Below, piece by piece: positions 1 to 6,941 of a stretch of 56,070 nt of DNA; within the stretch, counting starts at the first letter, position 1; the number at the start of each line of letters is the position of its first letter. Under the pieces are notes generated by a model. The model searched no databases and was not told the DNA's origin. It was given only the letters and a program-made list of their open reading frames with translations. The stretch is from contig UQUV01000017.1 in NCBI GenBank assembly GCA_900544305.1, positions 1 to 56,070 of the forward strand. The letters are read 5' to 3'. This stretch comes from an uncultured Porphyromonadaceae bacterium. GTDB lineage: Bacteria; Bacteroidota; Bacteroidia; Bacteroidales; Muribaculaceae. The position numbers and the translations under genes are program-made.

Positions 1-204
1 TCGGAGGACGGCCCTATCATTATAATGATGTATGAACTTTTAGCGGACAGTAATAAAATTAAATTCGAAAATGTTCTATACAGTATTTTCGTATTCACGT
101 TGCGTTTGATGATCAAGGACAGAGATGAAATTTTCAACTTTATGGCTAATCCCAATGGAAAGACATGGAATTTTCATTGTCCGTGTAGATGGTTCGGTTT
201 ATAA
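1..204 (+). CDS. 3' end of an unidentified protein gene (5' truncated by window)
   Basis: Frame 1 is open from the first base to a TAA at 202-204, giving the last 67 residues of a protein whose start lies outside the window. The visible tail is hydrophobic in the middle (residues such as NVLYSIFVFTLRLMI) and ends in CPCRWFGL. I do not recognise a family. It lies just outside the proposed left end of the mobile element, so it may be chromosomal or part of another nested element. The open frame up to the window edge and the plausible amino-acid mix support coding, but a chance open frame of this size is possible in AT-rich DNA. Confidence 0.4.
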   Translation, partial: SEDGPIIIMMYELLADSNKIKFENVLYSIFVFTLRLMIKDRDEIFNFMANPNGKTWNFHCPCRWFGL

Positions 205-290
205 AGTGATGATTTGATGTATGTAAAAAATTTAATATTGATATATCTCCGGAAATCAATGTTTACATGTTTTTGCGTTGAATTTCCGGG

Positions 291-309
291 GATTTTCCGT
301 AAATCTGTA
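291..309 (+). repeat. Candidate attL, direct repeat of 6942-6960
   Basis: GATTTTCCGTAAATCTGTA here matches GATTTTCTGTAAGTTTGCA at 6942-6960 at 15 of 19 positions in the same orientation. A further shared motif (ggtaatgatt-gg-aaccgt) lies inside the element at both ends, at 363-383 and 6798-6818, again in the same orientation, as expected for arm-type integrase sites. The match is imperfect in the GTANNTTTGC core (GTAAATCTGT), so the exact boundary is uncertain. Confidence 0.45.
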
Positions 310-479
310 TAAAGAATATAGCTACATGATATTAAACGAGTTAGAAGAATTACCTCGTTTTTAGGTAATGATTTGGCAACCGTCTCAATTGCTGTGGTCT
401 GCTTTATTTTGCATTTCAAGTAACTCCTATGGCACAAAAGTACAAATTAAAAGCGATTTTTTATCCCTAAATAAAATTT
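310..479. other. Non-coding left end of the element (arm-like motifs, hairpin)
   Basis: No convincing gene lies between the candidate attL and the stop codon of the reverse transcriptase. The stretch contains a perfect 7-bp hairpin (ATTACCT / AGGTAAT, 349-369) and a motif at 363-418 similar to 6798-6850 upstream of the integrase. A minus-strand -7 box TACTTTTG lies at 435-442 and would send transcription from the end of the RT gene toward attL. An open frame over 174-437 has no ATG near its start and I read it as chance. Confidence 0.4.
435..442 (-). promoter_or_regulatory. Possible Bacteroidetes promoter -7 box downstream of the RT gene
   Basis: TACTTTTG on the minus strand fits the TAnnTTTG consensus, identical to the box in front of the cargo operon at 2677-2684. 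No good upstream TTTG at the usual 19-21 bp spacing is obvious. If active it would produce a short RNA from about 430 to the element end, next to the reverse transcriptase. Confidence 0.3.
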
Positions 480-1685
480 TTAGCTATATATATTCAACCA
501 TTCATACTCTTCTCCCATTTGTATAGGATAGAACAATCTAAGAAGTCGATTATTTTGACGTTTCCTTGTCTTAATAACCACATGAGCAATATTTACCTTA
601 GGTATATCTAATTTGCATTTACCAATTTGGTAATTAATTACATTATTCATCCATTTGATTTGACTATTGGAAATATCGGTAAATGCATAATAACCGCACC
701 ATTGGGCTATAGCTTTTTTAATAGCCATTTCCTTTTCTTCGGATGTCAATGTACTTTTGAGGATAGCTTTTATTTTCCCGATTAGCTGATAATAACATTC
801 TTTTGTAGGATATAAATTTTGACCATCAAAGATTACCCCCAAATACTTTAAGCTATTATCCTTTGGATTTAGAAAAATAGCTGTTTTTGCATCAGAGGTA
901 TTTTTCAAAGGATGTATTACTAATTTTCGATAATCCAAGAGGTATTTTTCAACCTGAGCTAATATAAGCTGAGCTTCCTCAATGTTAGACACGGAGAATA
1001 CCATATCATCTGCATATCGAACCATTTTCCATCTTTTGGAAATTGCTAATTTATCTAACTCATAAAGATATAAATTACTTAATACCGAAGAAATAGGATT
1101 TCCTTGAGGTATTCCTCCTTTAGGGAATTTATCAATGTCAATCTTTTCAAGTTTTGAATAATCCACATTTGGGGTGATACCGCTTTTAATCAGTTTTTTT
1201 ACATAACCATTCATTGATAGCTTTTCGACTAATCGCATAAGGATTCCCTTGTCGATTTCATCAAAAAAGTGTTTAATGTCCAGTTTTAGAAGAATGTTAT
1301 CTTGATTATGTATCTCTTTTAGTCGAATCAATGCATCTCGAGTACTTTTCCCTTTTTGATAAGCGAAGCTAATAGACTGAACAGATTTAAATTTTGAGGC
1401 TAAAATATCTGACAAATAATCACTAATGGCTTTTAATACAATTTTATCATTAATGCTATTAGGTATAATGAGAGGTCTTTCTTCTCCATCTTTTTTAGGA
1501 ATCAAAATCGCCTTCCATGTTCCAAAGATATAGTCTTCACGCTTAAGATGATATTCAATAAACTTCAATCTTTTTTTATAGTTGTTGGCAAAAGATTGTA
1601 TAGCAGGCAAATAATACTCGCTATTGTTTTTTTTCTTTACTAAATAACTTCTCCATGCCCTATTAAGTCTTTTATACCAATTCAT
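480..1685 (-). CDS. Reverse transcriptase of uncertain class, cargo of the mobile element
   Basis: A 401-residue protein with a full reverse-transcriptase palm. The first catalytic Asp is D136 in LKLDIKHFFDEID. The motif around Q194-G195 reads GIPQGNPISS, and the active site is RYADDMVF with D226 and D227. KYLGVIF follows as the primer-grip region. The C-terminal part (IAQWCGYYAF and basic residues after it) looks like a thumb of the group II intron or unknown-group type. There is no HNH endonuclease, no retron-type NAxxH, and the QG form with SSVLSN differs from the IGxxxSQ form of diversity-generating RTs. Start ATG at 1685 lies 14 bp after the stop of the upstream gene, so it is the last gene of a three-gene operon. 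Related stand-alone RTs (DRT and Abi types) act in phage defence; that role here is inference. Confidence 0.9.
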   Translation of the reverse strand: MNWYKRLNRAWRSYLVKKKNNSEYYLPAIQSFANNYKKRLKFIEYHLKREDYIFGTWKAILIPKKDGEERPLIIPNSINDKIVLKAISDYLSDILASKFKSVQSISFAYQKGKSTRDALIRLKEIHNQDNILLKLDIKHFFDEIDKGILMRLVEKLSMNGYVKKLIKSGITPNVDYSKLEKIDIDKFPKGGIPQGNPISSVLSNLYLYELDKLAISKRWKMVRYADDMVFSVSNIEEAQLILAQVEKYLLDYRKLVIHPLKNTSDAKTAIFLNPKDNSLKYLGVIFDGQNLYPTKECYYQLIGKIKAILKSTLTSEEKEMAIKKAIAQWCGYYAFTDISNSQIKWMNNVINYQIGKCKLDIPKVNIAHVVIKTRKRQNNRLLRLFYPIQMGEEYEWLNIYS

Positions 1686-1699
1686 TGTAGTTAGTCGTA

Positions 1700-2206
1700 C
1701 TAATAATTTAAGACTTTTATATCATCAGAAATATTATCAACAAAATCCAAAAAATGAAGATATGTGAAATTTATATTCTTGCCATGTCCGTATCTGCTAC
1801 GAGTTATAATCATAGTAGAATGTGGCGGTTGTGTAAACATATGATAATTAACATCTTCTCCAAACCATAAAAAATATTCATTAGGATGAATGATGGTTCC
1901 AATGGATTTTTCTGTATTTTTTTCAGAAGAAGATGTATATTTTATCATATAACTCACTAAATCTTTCCCAGTTCTATTTTGATAAACATTTTGTGAGCCT
2001 ATATAAATTGTATCTTTCCCAATAAAAGCAGTATCTTTTATCCGAATTTGTGATACGTTTTTATTTGAATCTATCACATTTACGCATGTAGTCCCCTTAT
2101 TGTTAGACCTTGTTATACAACCCTTAATACCACAAATAACAAAATAAATTAGAATTAAAACACTAATCCAACATCCCCAATTATTTGACGAACCGTTTCC
2201 TTTCAT
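1700..2206 (-). CDS. Small single-pass membrane protein, middle gene of RT operon
   Basis: A 168-residue protein with a short polar N-terminus, one strong membrane segment at about residues 12-28 (WISVLILIYFVICGI) and a soluble domain of about 135 residues rich in Asn, Ser and Ile. I do not recognise the soluble domain. The start at 2206 lies 11 bp after the stop of the preceding gene, and its stop is 14 bp before the RT start, so the three genes are very likely co-transcribed. It is AT-rich like its neighbours and unlike the relaxase next door. A role as a membrane effector or sensor for the RT is possible but not shown by the sequence. Confidence 0.7.
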   Translation of the reverse strand: MKGNGSSNNWGCWISVLILIYFVICGIKGCITRSNNKGTTCVNVIDSNKNVSQIRIKDTAFIGKDTIYIGSQNVYQNRTGKDLVSYMIKYTSSSEKNTEKSIGTIIHPNEYFLWFGEDVNYHMFTQPPHSTMIITRSRYGHGKNINFTYLHFLDFVDNISDDIKVLNY

Positions 2207-2217
2207 ACTAATCTTGT

Positions 2218-2622
2218 TTATTTTTGCACTAAAGTAGAATTTGGTAAATTGTACAGATAGTCCTGCATTCGTTTTAAAACTTCTTCCTCACTACAATATT
2301 TCGACACAGACCATTTTGTTGTTGTACCATTATTAAATGCTGTATCGTCAAAATATGATATAGTACATCTTACATCTAACATATCCATATTGTAATTTAA
2401 GATAAAAGATATGTTACATGAATTTGTATGCGCATGGAACTTAACGAAAGATTTTGTTTCGACTGTCAGTTTAGAACCTGGTAAGGAATAAATAAAACTA
2501 AAAAGTCGATTGTATTTTTTCCTTATACCTCCCTCTTGTGCAACTGTAAAATGGTCATTGATACGATGAACAATAAAAAGAATTGCTATAAATAGTATAA
2601 AAGCTAATGGGATTCTCCACAT
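2218..2622 (-). CDS. Small single-pass membrane protein, first gene of RT operon
   Basis: I place the start at the ATG at 2622, giving 134 residues beginning MWRIPLAFILFIAILFIVHR, a clear N-terminal membrane anchor. The frame is open back to 2676, but the upstream part would start with TTG and overlaps the predicted transcription start, so it is less likely. The remaining 110 residues form a soluble domain with two Cys and a mixed beta-like pattern that I do not recognise. It is the first gene after the operon promoter (2677-2684) and is followed 11 bp later by another membrane protein of similar layout, which suggests the two may work as a pair. Confidence 0.65.
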   Translation of the reverse strand: MWRIPLAFILFIAILFIVHRINDHFTVAQEGGIRKKYNRLFSFIYSLPGSKLTVETKSFVKFHAHTNSCNISFILNYNMDMLDVRCTISYFDDTAFNNGTTTKWSVSKYCSEEEVLKRMQDYLYNLPNSTLVQK

Positions 2623-2676
2623 AAAACAACTATTTAAAATAATGTTAGACGTATGGATTGAAACTCTTAGTTGCAA

Positions 2677-2684
2677 AAGTACAA
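2677..2684 (-). promoter_or_regulatory. Promoter of the RT cargo operon
   Basis: Minus-strand TACTTTTG fits the -7 consensus TAnnTTTG and lies 55 bp before the chosen ATG at 2622. It is only a few bases beyond the relaxase terminator, so the cargo has its own transcription unit rather than depending on read-through. Confidence 0.55.
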
Positions 2685-2686
2685 AA

Positions 2687-2718
2687 AGTCCGTGATATGT
2701 GACTAACTATCACGGACT
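2687..2718 (-). terminator. Rho-independent terminator after the relaxase gene
   Basis: AGTCCGTGATA (2687-2697) and TATCACGGACT (2708-2718) form a perfect 11-bp stem with a 10-nt loop. Read on the minus strand the stem ends with five T, 10 bp after the relaxase stop codon. It separates mobilization genes from the cargo operon. Confidence 0.85.
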
Positions 2719-2728
2719 TTATTTTGAT

Positions 2729-4036
2729 TTACAGCTTAATACCTCTGTTTTGTTTTCTCGTTGGTAATCCTAATGCTTCCATAAACTCGTATTTCTTGCG
2801 TCTGAACCAACTTACATGTGAAACGCCATCTATTTTGAGGTCAAATTTTCCATCTGAGGTTTCTATAAGTGAACAAACTGAGCCATCAGTCTTAAAGTGC
2901 TGTCGGAACTCTGTAGAATAGAGTTCGCCTTTAATGGTGACATCCTTGAACATGCACAGCTTTTTGATTAGCCCATCGCCAAAATTCAGAGTATCACGCA
3001 AAAACTTGATAGTAGGCATCAGCTTTTCCACATAAGGGAAGTAGCGTTTGACAAAATCCGTAAATTCCGACAGTTTTCGGTACTGCTGTTCGTAAGCATT
3101 TTTCATTTCCTGTATCTGCTTGGCATGTTGTTCTTCTCGTTGTATGGCTTCTTCTTCAAGTTCCTGTATGCGTTTTTGCAAATCTTCATTTCTATGTTCA
3201 AACTCTTTCAACTTACCACCACCGAAAAGAGAACCGACCTTTGCCACGAATGCGGCTTTCGCTTCCGTCTTGGCTGCTTCCAGTTTCTCCGACTTGACTT
3301 CCTGCCTTACCTTGTCAAGTTGTTGCTCTGCCTGTTGCTGCTCAGTCTGTAACTGTTGCACATTGGCTTCAAGTTCACCCGTCTGTCGTTTCAAATCACG
3401 GTAGTATTGGGCAGTTGTCGTATGCCGTGCTTCCGAGCCACGCACACCACGTTGCAAGCCATATTTCTCCATTGCTTTTGCATAACTATCGTGATATGTT
3501 ACCAGCTTCTCACGTGTCAATACATCGTCAGCACACAGACGCACGGTATTGGCTTTCTTGCGGTACGAGCGTTTACCATCCGTCTGCTTTTTCTTGGCTT
3601 TCCTTCGCTCTCCTGTTACTATTGGTACGACCGTGGCATGAATATGCGGTGTGTGCTCATCCATGTGCAGGACTGCCGAAACTGTATTTTCCTTGCCGAA
3701 GGTATAGTGCAGCCATTGCAGGTTGTCATCACACCATTCGTCAAGTCTGCCCTCGTCCTGTATTTTCATCATATCCTCGTGCGTACCCGAAAGCACGATT
3801 CTAATTGCCCGCACTTGGTCGGGGGTTATCTTACGTTTGATGCCTGCCGTACGGATACGGTGGCTTATCGCTTCGGTACGGTCGGACACTCCATCAGGGA
3901 ACTCCACCAGTTCACGGTTGAGATGTGTACGTGTAGGGTCTGCGTTCTTGGGTATGGTCTTACGTTCTATGTGGTCGGATGCGCCCGTGTCAGCCGAGCC
4001 TTTCGCTTTGTTGATTTGAATGCTTATATATCCCAT
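2729..4036 (-). CDS. MobV-family relaxase
   Basis: A 435-residue mobilization protein that would nick the element at oriT and pilot the strand during helper-driven transfer. The metal-binding motif HMDEHTPHIH (H124 to H133) is the MobV/Pre signature. Residues 1-220 form the relaxase domain, and about 210-330 are a Gln/Glu-rich coiled coil. The C-terminal 100 residues differ fully from the relaxase of the second element, while the N-terminal 270 are nearly the same. Start ATG at 4036 (MGYISIQINKAKG) is identical in both copies. It lies directly after the oriT-like region. Bacteroides MobV relaxases are known from small mobilizable elements. Confidence 0.92.
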   Translation of the reverse strand: MGYISIQINKAKGSADTGASDHIERKTIPKNADPTRTHLNRELVEFPDGVSDRTEAISHRIRTAGIKRKITPDQVRAIRIVLSGTHEDMMKIQDEGRLDEWCDDNLQWLHYTFGKENTVSAVLHMDEHTPHIHATVVPIVTGERRKAKKKQTDGKRSYRKKANTVRLCADDVLTREKLVTYHDSYAKAMEKYGLQRGVRGSEARHTTTAQYYRDLKRQTGELEANVQQLQTEQQQAEQQLDKVRQEVKSEKLEAAKTEAKAAFVAKVGSLFGGGKLKEFEHRNEDLQKRIQELEEEAIQREEQHAKQIQEMKNAYEQQYRKLSEFTDFVKRYFPYVEKLMPTIKFLRDTLNFGDGLIKKLCMFKDVTIKGELYSTEFRQHFKTDGSVCSLIETSDGKFDLKIDGVSHVSWFRRKKYEFMEALGLPTRKQNRGIKL

Positions 4037-4107
4037 GCTTGTTTTTCGTTTTCAAGTTTGACAATTTGGTTTGTTGGTTTCCGTCAGCTGCGGTCATGCC
4101 GCATGGC

Positions 4108-4199
4108 AAACGGGGGTGTCCAGAGGGGTGTAACCCCGTTGGCTCATTGGGGCATTTTTAGCTGTGCCTGCACTGCGTAAAGAAAATGCCCTAATGAGC
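4108..4199. other. Candidate oriT with two conserved inverted repeats
   Basis: Immediately upstream of the relaxase. One inverted repeat pairs GCTCATTGGGGCATTTT (from 4142) with its near complement ending at 4199 (16 of 19 positions). A second, GC-rich one lies at 4111-4140 (CGGGGGTGTC...TAACCCCG). Both are kept, with compensating changes, at 54758-54850 in the second element in the same place relative to the relaxase. MobV relaxases commonly act on a nick site just upstream of their gene, so this is the best oriT candidate; no nick site can be named. Confidence 0.6.
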
Positions 4200-4215
4200 T
4201 ATGGCTTTTCTGTTC

Positions 4216-4599
4216 TCAAAAACCTGTGAGAGTACCAGCTGTATAGGCAGCTCTTTTCTTTTCATTGATATGATACGCCTTCCCTTGTCGGCTGGTCGGA
4301 CAACAGGCAGGTCGGATGTCCGACCGACCTGCTTGCGGATAGTGGCATTTCCTTCCATCCATTTGTCCCGCAAACTTGTTGGCGGATGAAAATCCGATGA
4401 ATTGATGAGTTGACAGGATAATAAACTGATAACCAAAATGATATATTTTCATCATCGTTTCATCAAACCGCTCACCAAAAGAAAAGTGATGTAGAGTGCG
4501 GTGTGTTCTTTCTCTTTTCATCAGCCCGATTCTCTTGTTGAAAGGTTGATGAAGACGTAAGTTTCTGTTTCTCTTTATTTTTATATATACTTTCATCAT
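4216..4599 (-). CDS. Small conserved element protein between helicase and oriT
   Basis: A 127-residue basic protein beginning MMKVYIKIKRNRN, homologous along its length to the 135-residue product at 54359-54766 in the second element (shared stretches NKRIGLMKRE, HHFSFGE, HQFIGFS, HPQAGR or YPQAGR). The stop at 4216-4218 is TGA where the other copy has TGG, so the last eight residues (ending KAIAH) are lost here. Position just before oriT suggests a mobilization accessory role, but I recognise no domain. Overlapping codon use with the oriT region leaves some doubt that it is a real protein in both elements. Confidence 0.5.
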   Translation of the reverse strand: MMKVYIKIKRNRNLRLHQPFNKRIGLMKRERTHRTLHHFSFGERFDETMMKIYHFGYQFIILSTHQFIGFSSANKFAGQMDGRKCHYPQAGRSDIRPACCPTSRQGKAYHINEKKRAAYTAGTLTGF

Positions 4600-4611
4600 C
4601 TCATCAAAATA

Positions 4612-4744
4612 TCAGAATTTTTCCAGCTGTATTTTGTTTACCGTGTAGTAACGTCCTATTCCTCTTATCGGCGAATAATGACAATCCCGATTCACAATCT
4701 TGTAGAGAATTGTACCTACGCAAATGATTCCTTTTTTTCTTCAT
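4612..4744 (-). pseudogene. Collapsed remnant of the element's helicase gene
   Basis: The ATG at 4744 aligns with the start of the 397-residue helicase of the second element (53153), and the end (RDCHYSPIRGIGRYYTV, stop at 4612) aligns with its last 25 residues (RECRYSPVRRIGRYYTV). About 1.06 kb between them is gone. The join lies at about 4687-4693, where the two flanks share a few bases (gtgAAyC and tacAAyC). The 5' part is also two bases shorter than the intact copy, so the frames do not match. Any open frame over 4604-4807 is a by-product of the junction. Confidence 0.85.
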
Positions 4745-4804
4745 GTTCTTGATACAGGTTTTAGTGCTGCCTACATTCTGTCGGCAACGGGTTAAACATG
4801 GTTG

Positions 4805-4812
4805 CAAAGCTA
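4805..4812 (-). promoter_or_regulatory. Promoter -7 box of the former helicase operon
   Basis: Minus-strand TAGCTTTG, also present at 53084-53091 in front of the intact helicase gene. It probably still drives the 127-residue gene and the relaxase, since no later promoter is visible before 4036. Confidence 0.55.
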
Positions 4813-4923
4813 CGGAAGTGTCGGTAAAATCTTGATACGCAAATCTATGCGGAACGGCGCAAAATAGGTCATGCCAAAAGAAAATGCAGTATAAACGGGT
4901 GGCTCTTTCAGATAAAAGGAGAT

Positions 4924-4961
4924 AAAAAAGCCCGAAGTCGTGGAATATGCACGTCTTCGGG
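4924..4961 (-). terminator. Terminator of the integrase operon (left element)
   Basis: Arms CCCGAAGTCGTG (4931-4942) and CACGTCTTCGGG (4950-4961) form a hairpin that is followed by a run of T on the minus strand. It lies about 125 bp after the stop of the integrase-coupled gene, and the equivalent hairpin is at 52931-52970 in the other element. Confidence 0.75.
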
Positions 4962-5085
4962 GACTGGATGTTGCAGATAATTACAGATTGACTGACGCAC
5001 TGATTTACGGATTTAATGACTTCATGTCGTCACTACGTCAGATTAAACCGTTAATCATCAAATGACTGAACATAAAAAGTTCATT

Positions 5086-5457
5086 CTAACATTTATTCGG
5101 CATTCTGTTACTCACTGACACCAGCAGGACTTGTTTTTCTTTTCGTCGGCACAATCTTTCCAGCAGTGCATTGCGAACCGTTGCGGCACCTGACGTGTCA
5201 ATGCGAAAAGCGAGTGCCACCACCATCGGCAAGGCATACATGTCCGCATAATAGCCGTTGGGCAGCTTGATACGTTTTTCAGCTTCAAGGGGATTCAAAA
5301 CTCCACACTTGTACACGGCACGAATGGCGGCACGGAGCGTCGGGGCGATTACCCCGAACAGCTCTACCAGCTCCATTTCATTCATCCATATATTGCCTGT
5401 ATCAGATGGTATGGTAATTCTACCATAGCTGTCCGTTGTGATTATTTCCCGTTTCAT
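5086..5457 (-). CDS. Small conserved protein translationally coupled to the integrase
   Basis: A 123-residue protein whose start ATG overlaps the integrase stop by 4 bp. The second element carries the homologue at 52510-52881 in the same arrangement. The conserved centre (MELVELFGVIAPTLRAAIRA, then LPNGYYADMYALPMVVALAF) has a helix-turn-helix-like look and recalls RhuM/KilA-N-type proteins, but the match is weak. Position suggests help or control of excision, as an excisionase or regulator; this is inference. It ends before a clear terminator at 4924-4961. Confidence 0.75.
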   Translation of the reverse strand: MKREIITTDSYGRITIPSDTGNIWMNEMELVELFGVIAPTLRAAIRAVYKCGVLNPLEAEKRIKLPNGYYADMYALPMVVALAFRIDTSGAATVRNALLERLCRRKEKQVLLVSVSNRMPNKC

Positions 5458-6683
5458 ATCCCTGCCATTTTCACGTTCCCGAATGATTTGCTCAGCTTGT
5501 CGCCCAGCATCGTGAGGTCATTATCCAATTTCTGCACGGTTATCTTCGCATAGATTTGCGTGGTCTCAATGTTCGTATGCCCCAGAATACGGCTGACGCT
5601 CTCGATTGGCATCCCTTTGCTGAGAGCCAGGGTCGCAAACCCGTGCCTTGAGCAATGAAAGCTGATTTTCTTGGTGATGCCGCATTCCTTTATCATCTTT
5701 CCCATACGCTTGCATATTGACCAATAGTTGAGATTGGGGAATACAAGATTGTTTTCCTGAAAAGCCTTGTAACGCTCGATTATCTGCAAGGGAATATCCA
5801 GCAGCTTCACCTGAAACGGTACACCCGTCTTGTGTCGTTTGGAAATAATCCATTTCTCACCGTTCACTTCCACAATCTGGTTGTTGCTTAATTCCTTTAT
5901 ATCCACGAATGAGAGGGCGGTAAAACTGGCGAAAACAAAAATATCACGGAGATAGGAGTTCTTGGGGTCTTTGAACTGAAATTCCATCAATGTTTTCAAC
6001 TCATTCTCCGTCAGATATTCACGCTCTTTCGTGTTCGGGCTTATATGGAACTGGGCAAACGGATTTCTCGGTATATGTCCGTTGAAATGTGCCCGCATCA
6101 CCACACCTTTCAGCCACATGCAGTTTTCCCATATCGAACCGTTGTGCAGTCCGGCTTCGTTGGAAAGGAACACGGCGAACTCCTTGATGAAGTCGGGCGT
6201 AAGTTCAGGCATGGAGATGTCGTTCCGCTTGTAATGTGACCTGATGAATGCTGCCACATGGTTTCTTGCCCGCACCCTTGCCATATAGGTAGCCCTGACC
6301 CTGTCTTTTCCGACACGCTTCTTGAACACTTCATTTTCCTTGTCGAAAGCACCGAGCAATGTTTCATACTCACCGCCCAATCCCTGATAGGCATTGCGAA
6401 CCATTTCTGCCGTTACATACGCTTCACGGTCGGATATACGCTGGTAATGCTTGATGATTTGAGCCTTGATGTTGTCAAGTGCAAGATTAGTCTCCCTCGC
6501 TTCCATACTCTTGCCCTTTGCCTTGTTCCCTTTGGCATCCCAAAGCTCTTTCGGGATAGTCCGCTTGCAGCTGAACTGTGCTACCGTTCCGTTGATTGTA
6601 ACCCGTCCCATGATGGGGACAATTCCGTTCTTTTCCTTACTGCCATTCACGTAGAACAGCACCTTGAATGTGCTTCTTGCCAT
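5454..6683 (-). CDS. Tyrosine recombinase/integrase, IntDOT-like
   Basis: A 409-residue integrase that would insert and excise the element. The catalytic end reads FHCSRHGFA (H343, R346), LGHTNIETTQIY (H369, Y378). The box that holds the first catalytic Arg in most family members reads FTALSFVDIKEL, with no Arg, as in IntDOT of CTnDOT where that Arg is replaced by Ser. N-terminal residues 1-100 are an arm-binding type domain and about 105-210 a core-binding domain. It is homologous over its whole length to the integrase at 51284-52513. It lies about 260 bp from the junction at 6942-6960 and reads away from it. Its stop overlaps the next gene by 4 bp. Confidence 0.95.
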   Translation of the reverse strand: MARSTFKVLFYVNGSKEKNGIVPIMGRVTINGTVAQFSCKRTIPKELWDAKGNKAKGKSMEARETNLALDNIKAQIIKHYQRISDREAYVTAEMVRNAYQGLGGEYETLLGAFDKENEVFKKRVGKDRVRATYMARVRARNHVAAFIRSHYKRNDISMPELTPDFIKEFAVFLSNEAGLHNGSIWENCMWLKGVVMRAHFNGHIPRNPFAQFHISPNTKEREYLTENELKTLMEFQFKDPKNSYLRDIFVFASFTALSFVDIKELSNNQIVEVNGEKWIISKRHKTGVPFQVKLLDIPLQIIERYKAFQENNLVFPNLNYWSICKRMGKMIKECGITKKISFHCSRHGFATLALSKGMPIESVSRILGHTNIETTQIYAKITVQKLDNDLTMLGDKLSKSFGNVKMAGI

Positions 6684-6702
6684 ACTCGTTTCTTTTTGGT
6701 TG

Positions 6703-6710
6703 CAAAACTA
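6703..6710 (-). promoter_or_regulatory. Integrase promoter -7 box
   Basis: Minus-strand TAGTTTTG, 20 bp before the integrase ATG at 6683. The identical box and its flanks are found before the other integrase at 51256-51263. Confidence 0.55.
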
Positions 6711-6941
6711 TAAATCAACGAGTTACCTATTGATAAGCAAAGCTGCGCAGAACGCCGCAAAATGAAACAGGGACTGTTAAATCTTCACTTTCATCGGGTA
6801 ATGATTAGGAAACCGTTCTTTTGCTTTAATCTGCTTTAAGACGGTTTTCAACTGTCTGCCCAACTTCTGCATTTTTCCTCTAACTCCCTAATTATCAAAT
6901 CCTGTTGCGTTAATCTGCTGCAATTCGGCGGATATTCCAGA
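6711..6941. other. Integrase-side end region with probable arm-type sites
   Basis: No gene. This stretch aligns base by base, with scattered differences, to 51026-51255 of the second element, including acggtttcctaatc near 6805 and cagattaacgca near 6910. The conservation without coding capacity fits integrase arm-binding sites and integrase control sequences. A shorter relative of the motif at 6798-6850 is found near the left end (363-418). Confidence 0.55.

Noticed and set aside
174..437. 87-codon minus-strand frame
   Set aside because: No ATG near its 5' end, crosses the candidate attL, and overlaps arm-like motifs.
480..1685. Diversity-generating retroelement or retron
   Set aside because: The RT has QGNPISS rather than the IGxxxSQ form of DGR enzymes, no NAxxH of retrons, and I see no adenine-biased repeat pair or clear msr/msd structure nearby.
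2218..2676. Longer 152-codon version of the first cargo gene
   Set aside because: Would start with TTG next to the -7 box; the ATG at 2622 begins a clean membrane segment.
480..2684. Mobile group II intron
   Set aside because: No endonuclease domain, no intron-RNA domain V-like hairpin seen near the 3' end, and the gene is packed in an operon with two other proteins.
4604..4807. 67-codon minus-strand frame
   Set aside because: It runs across the deletion junction of the helicase remnant in a different register.
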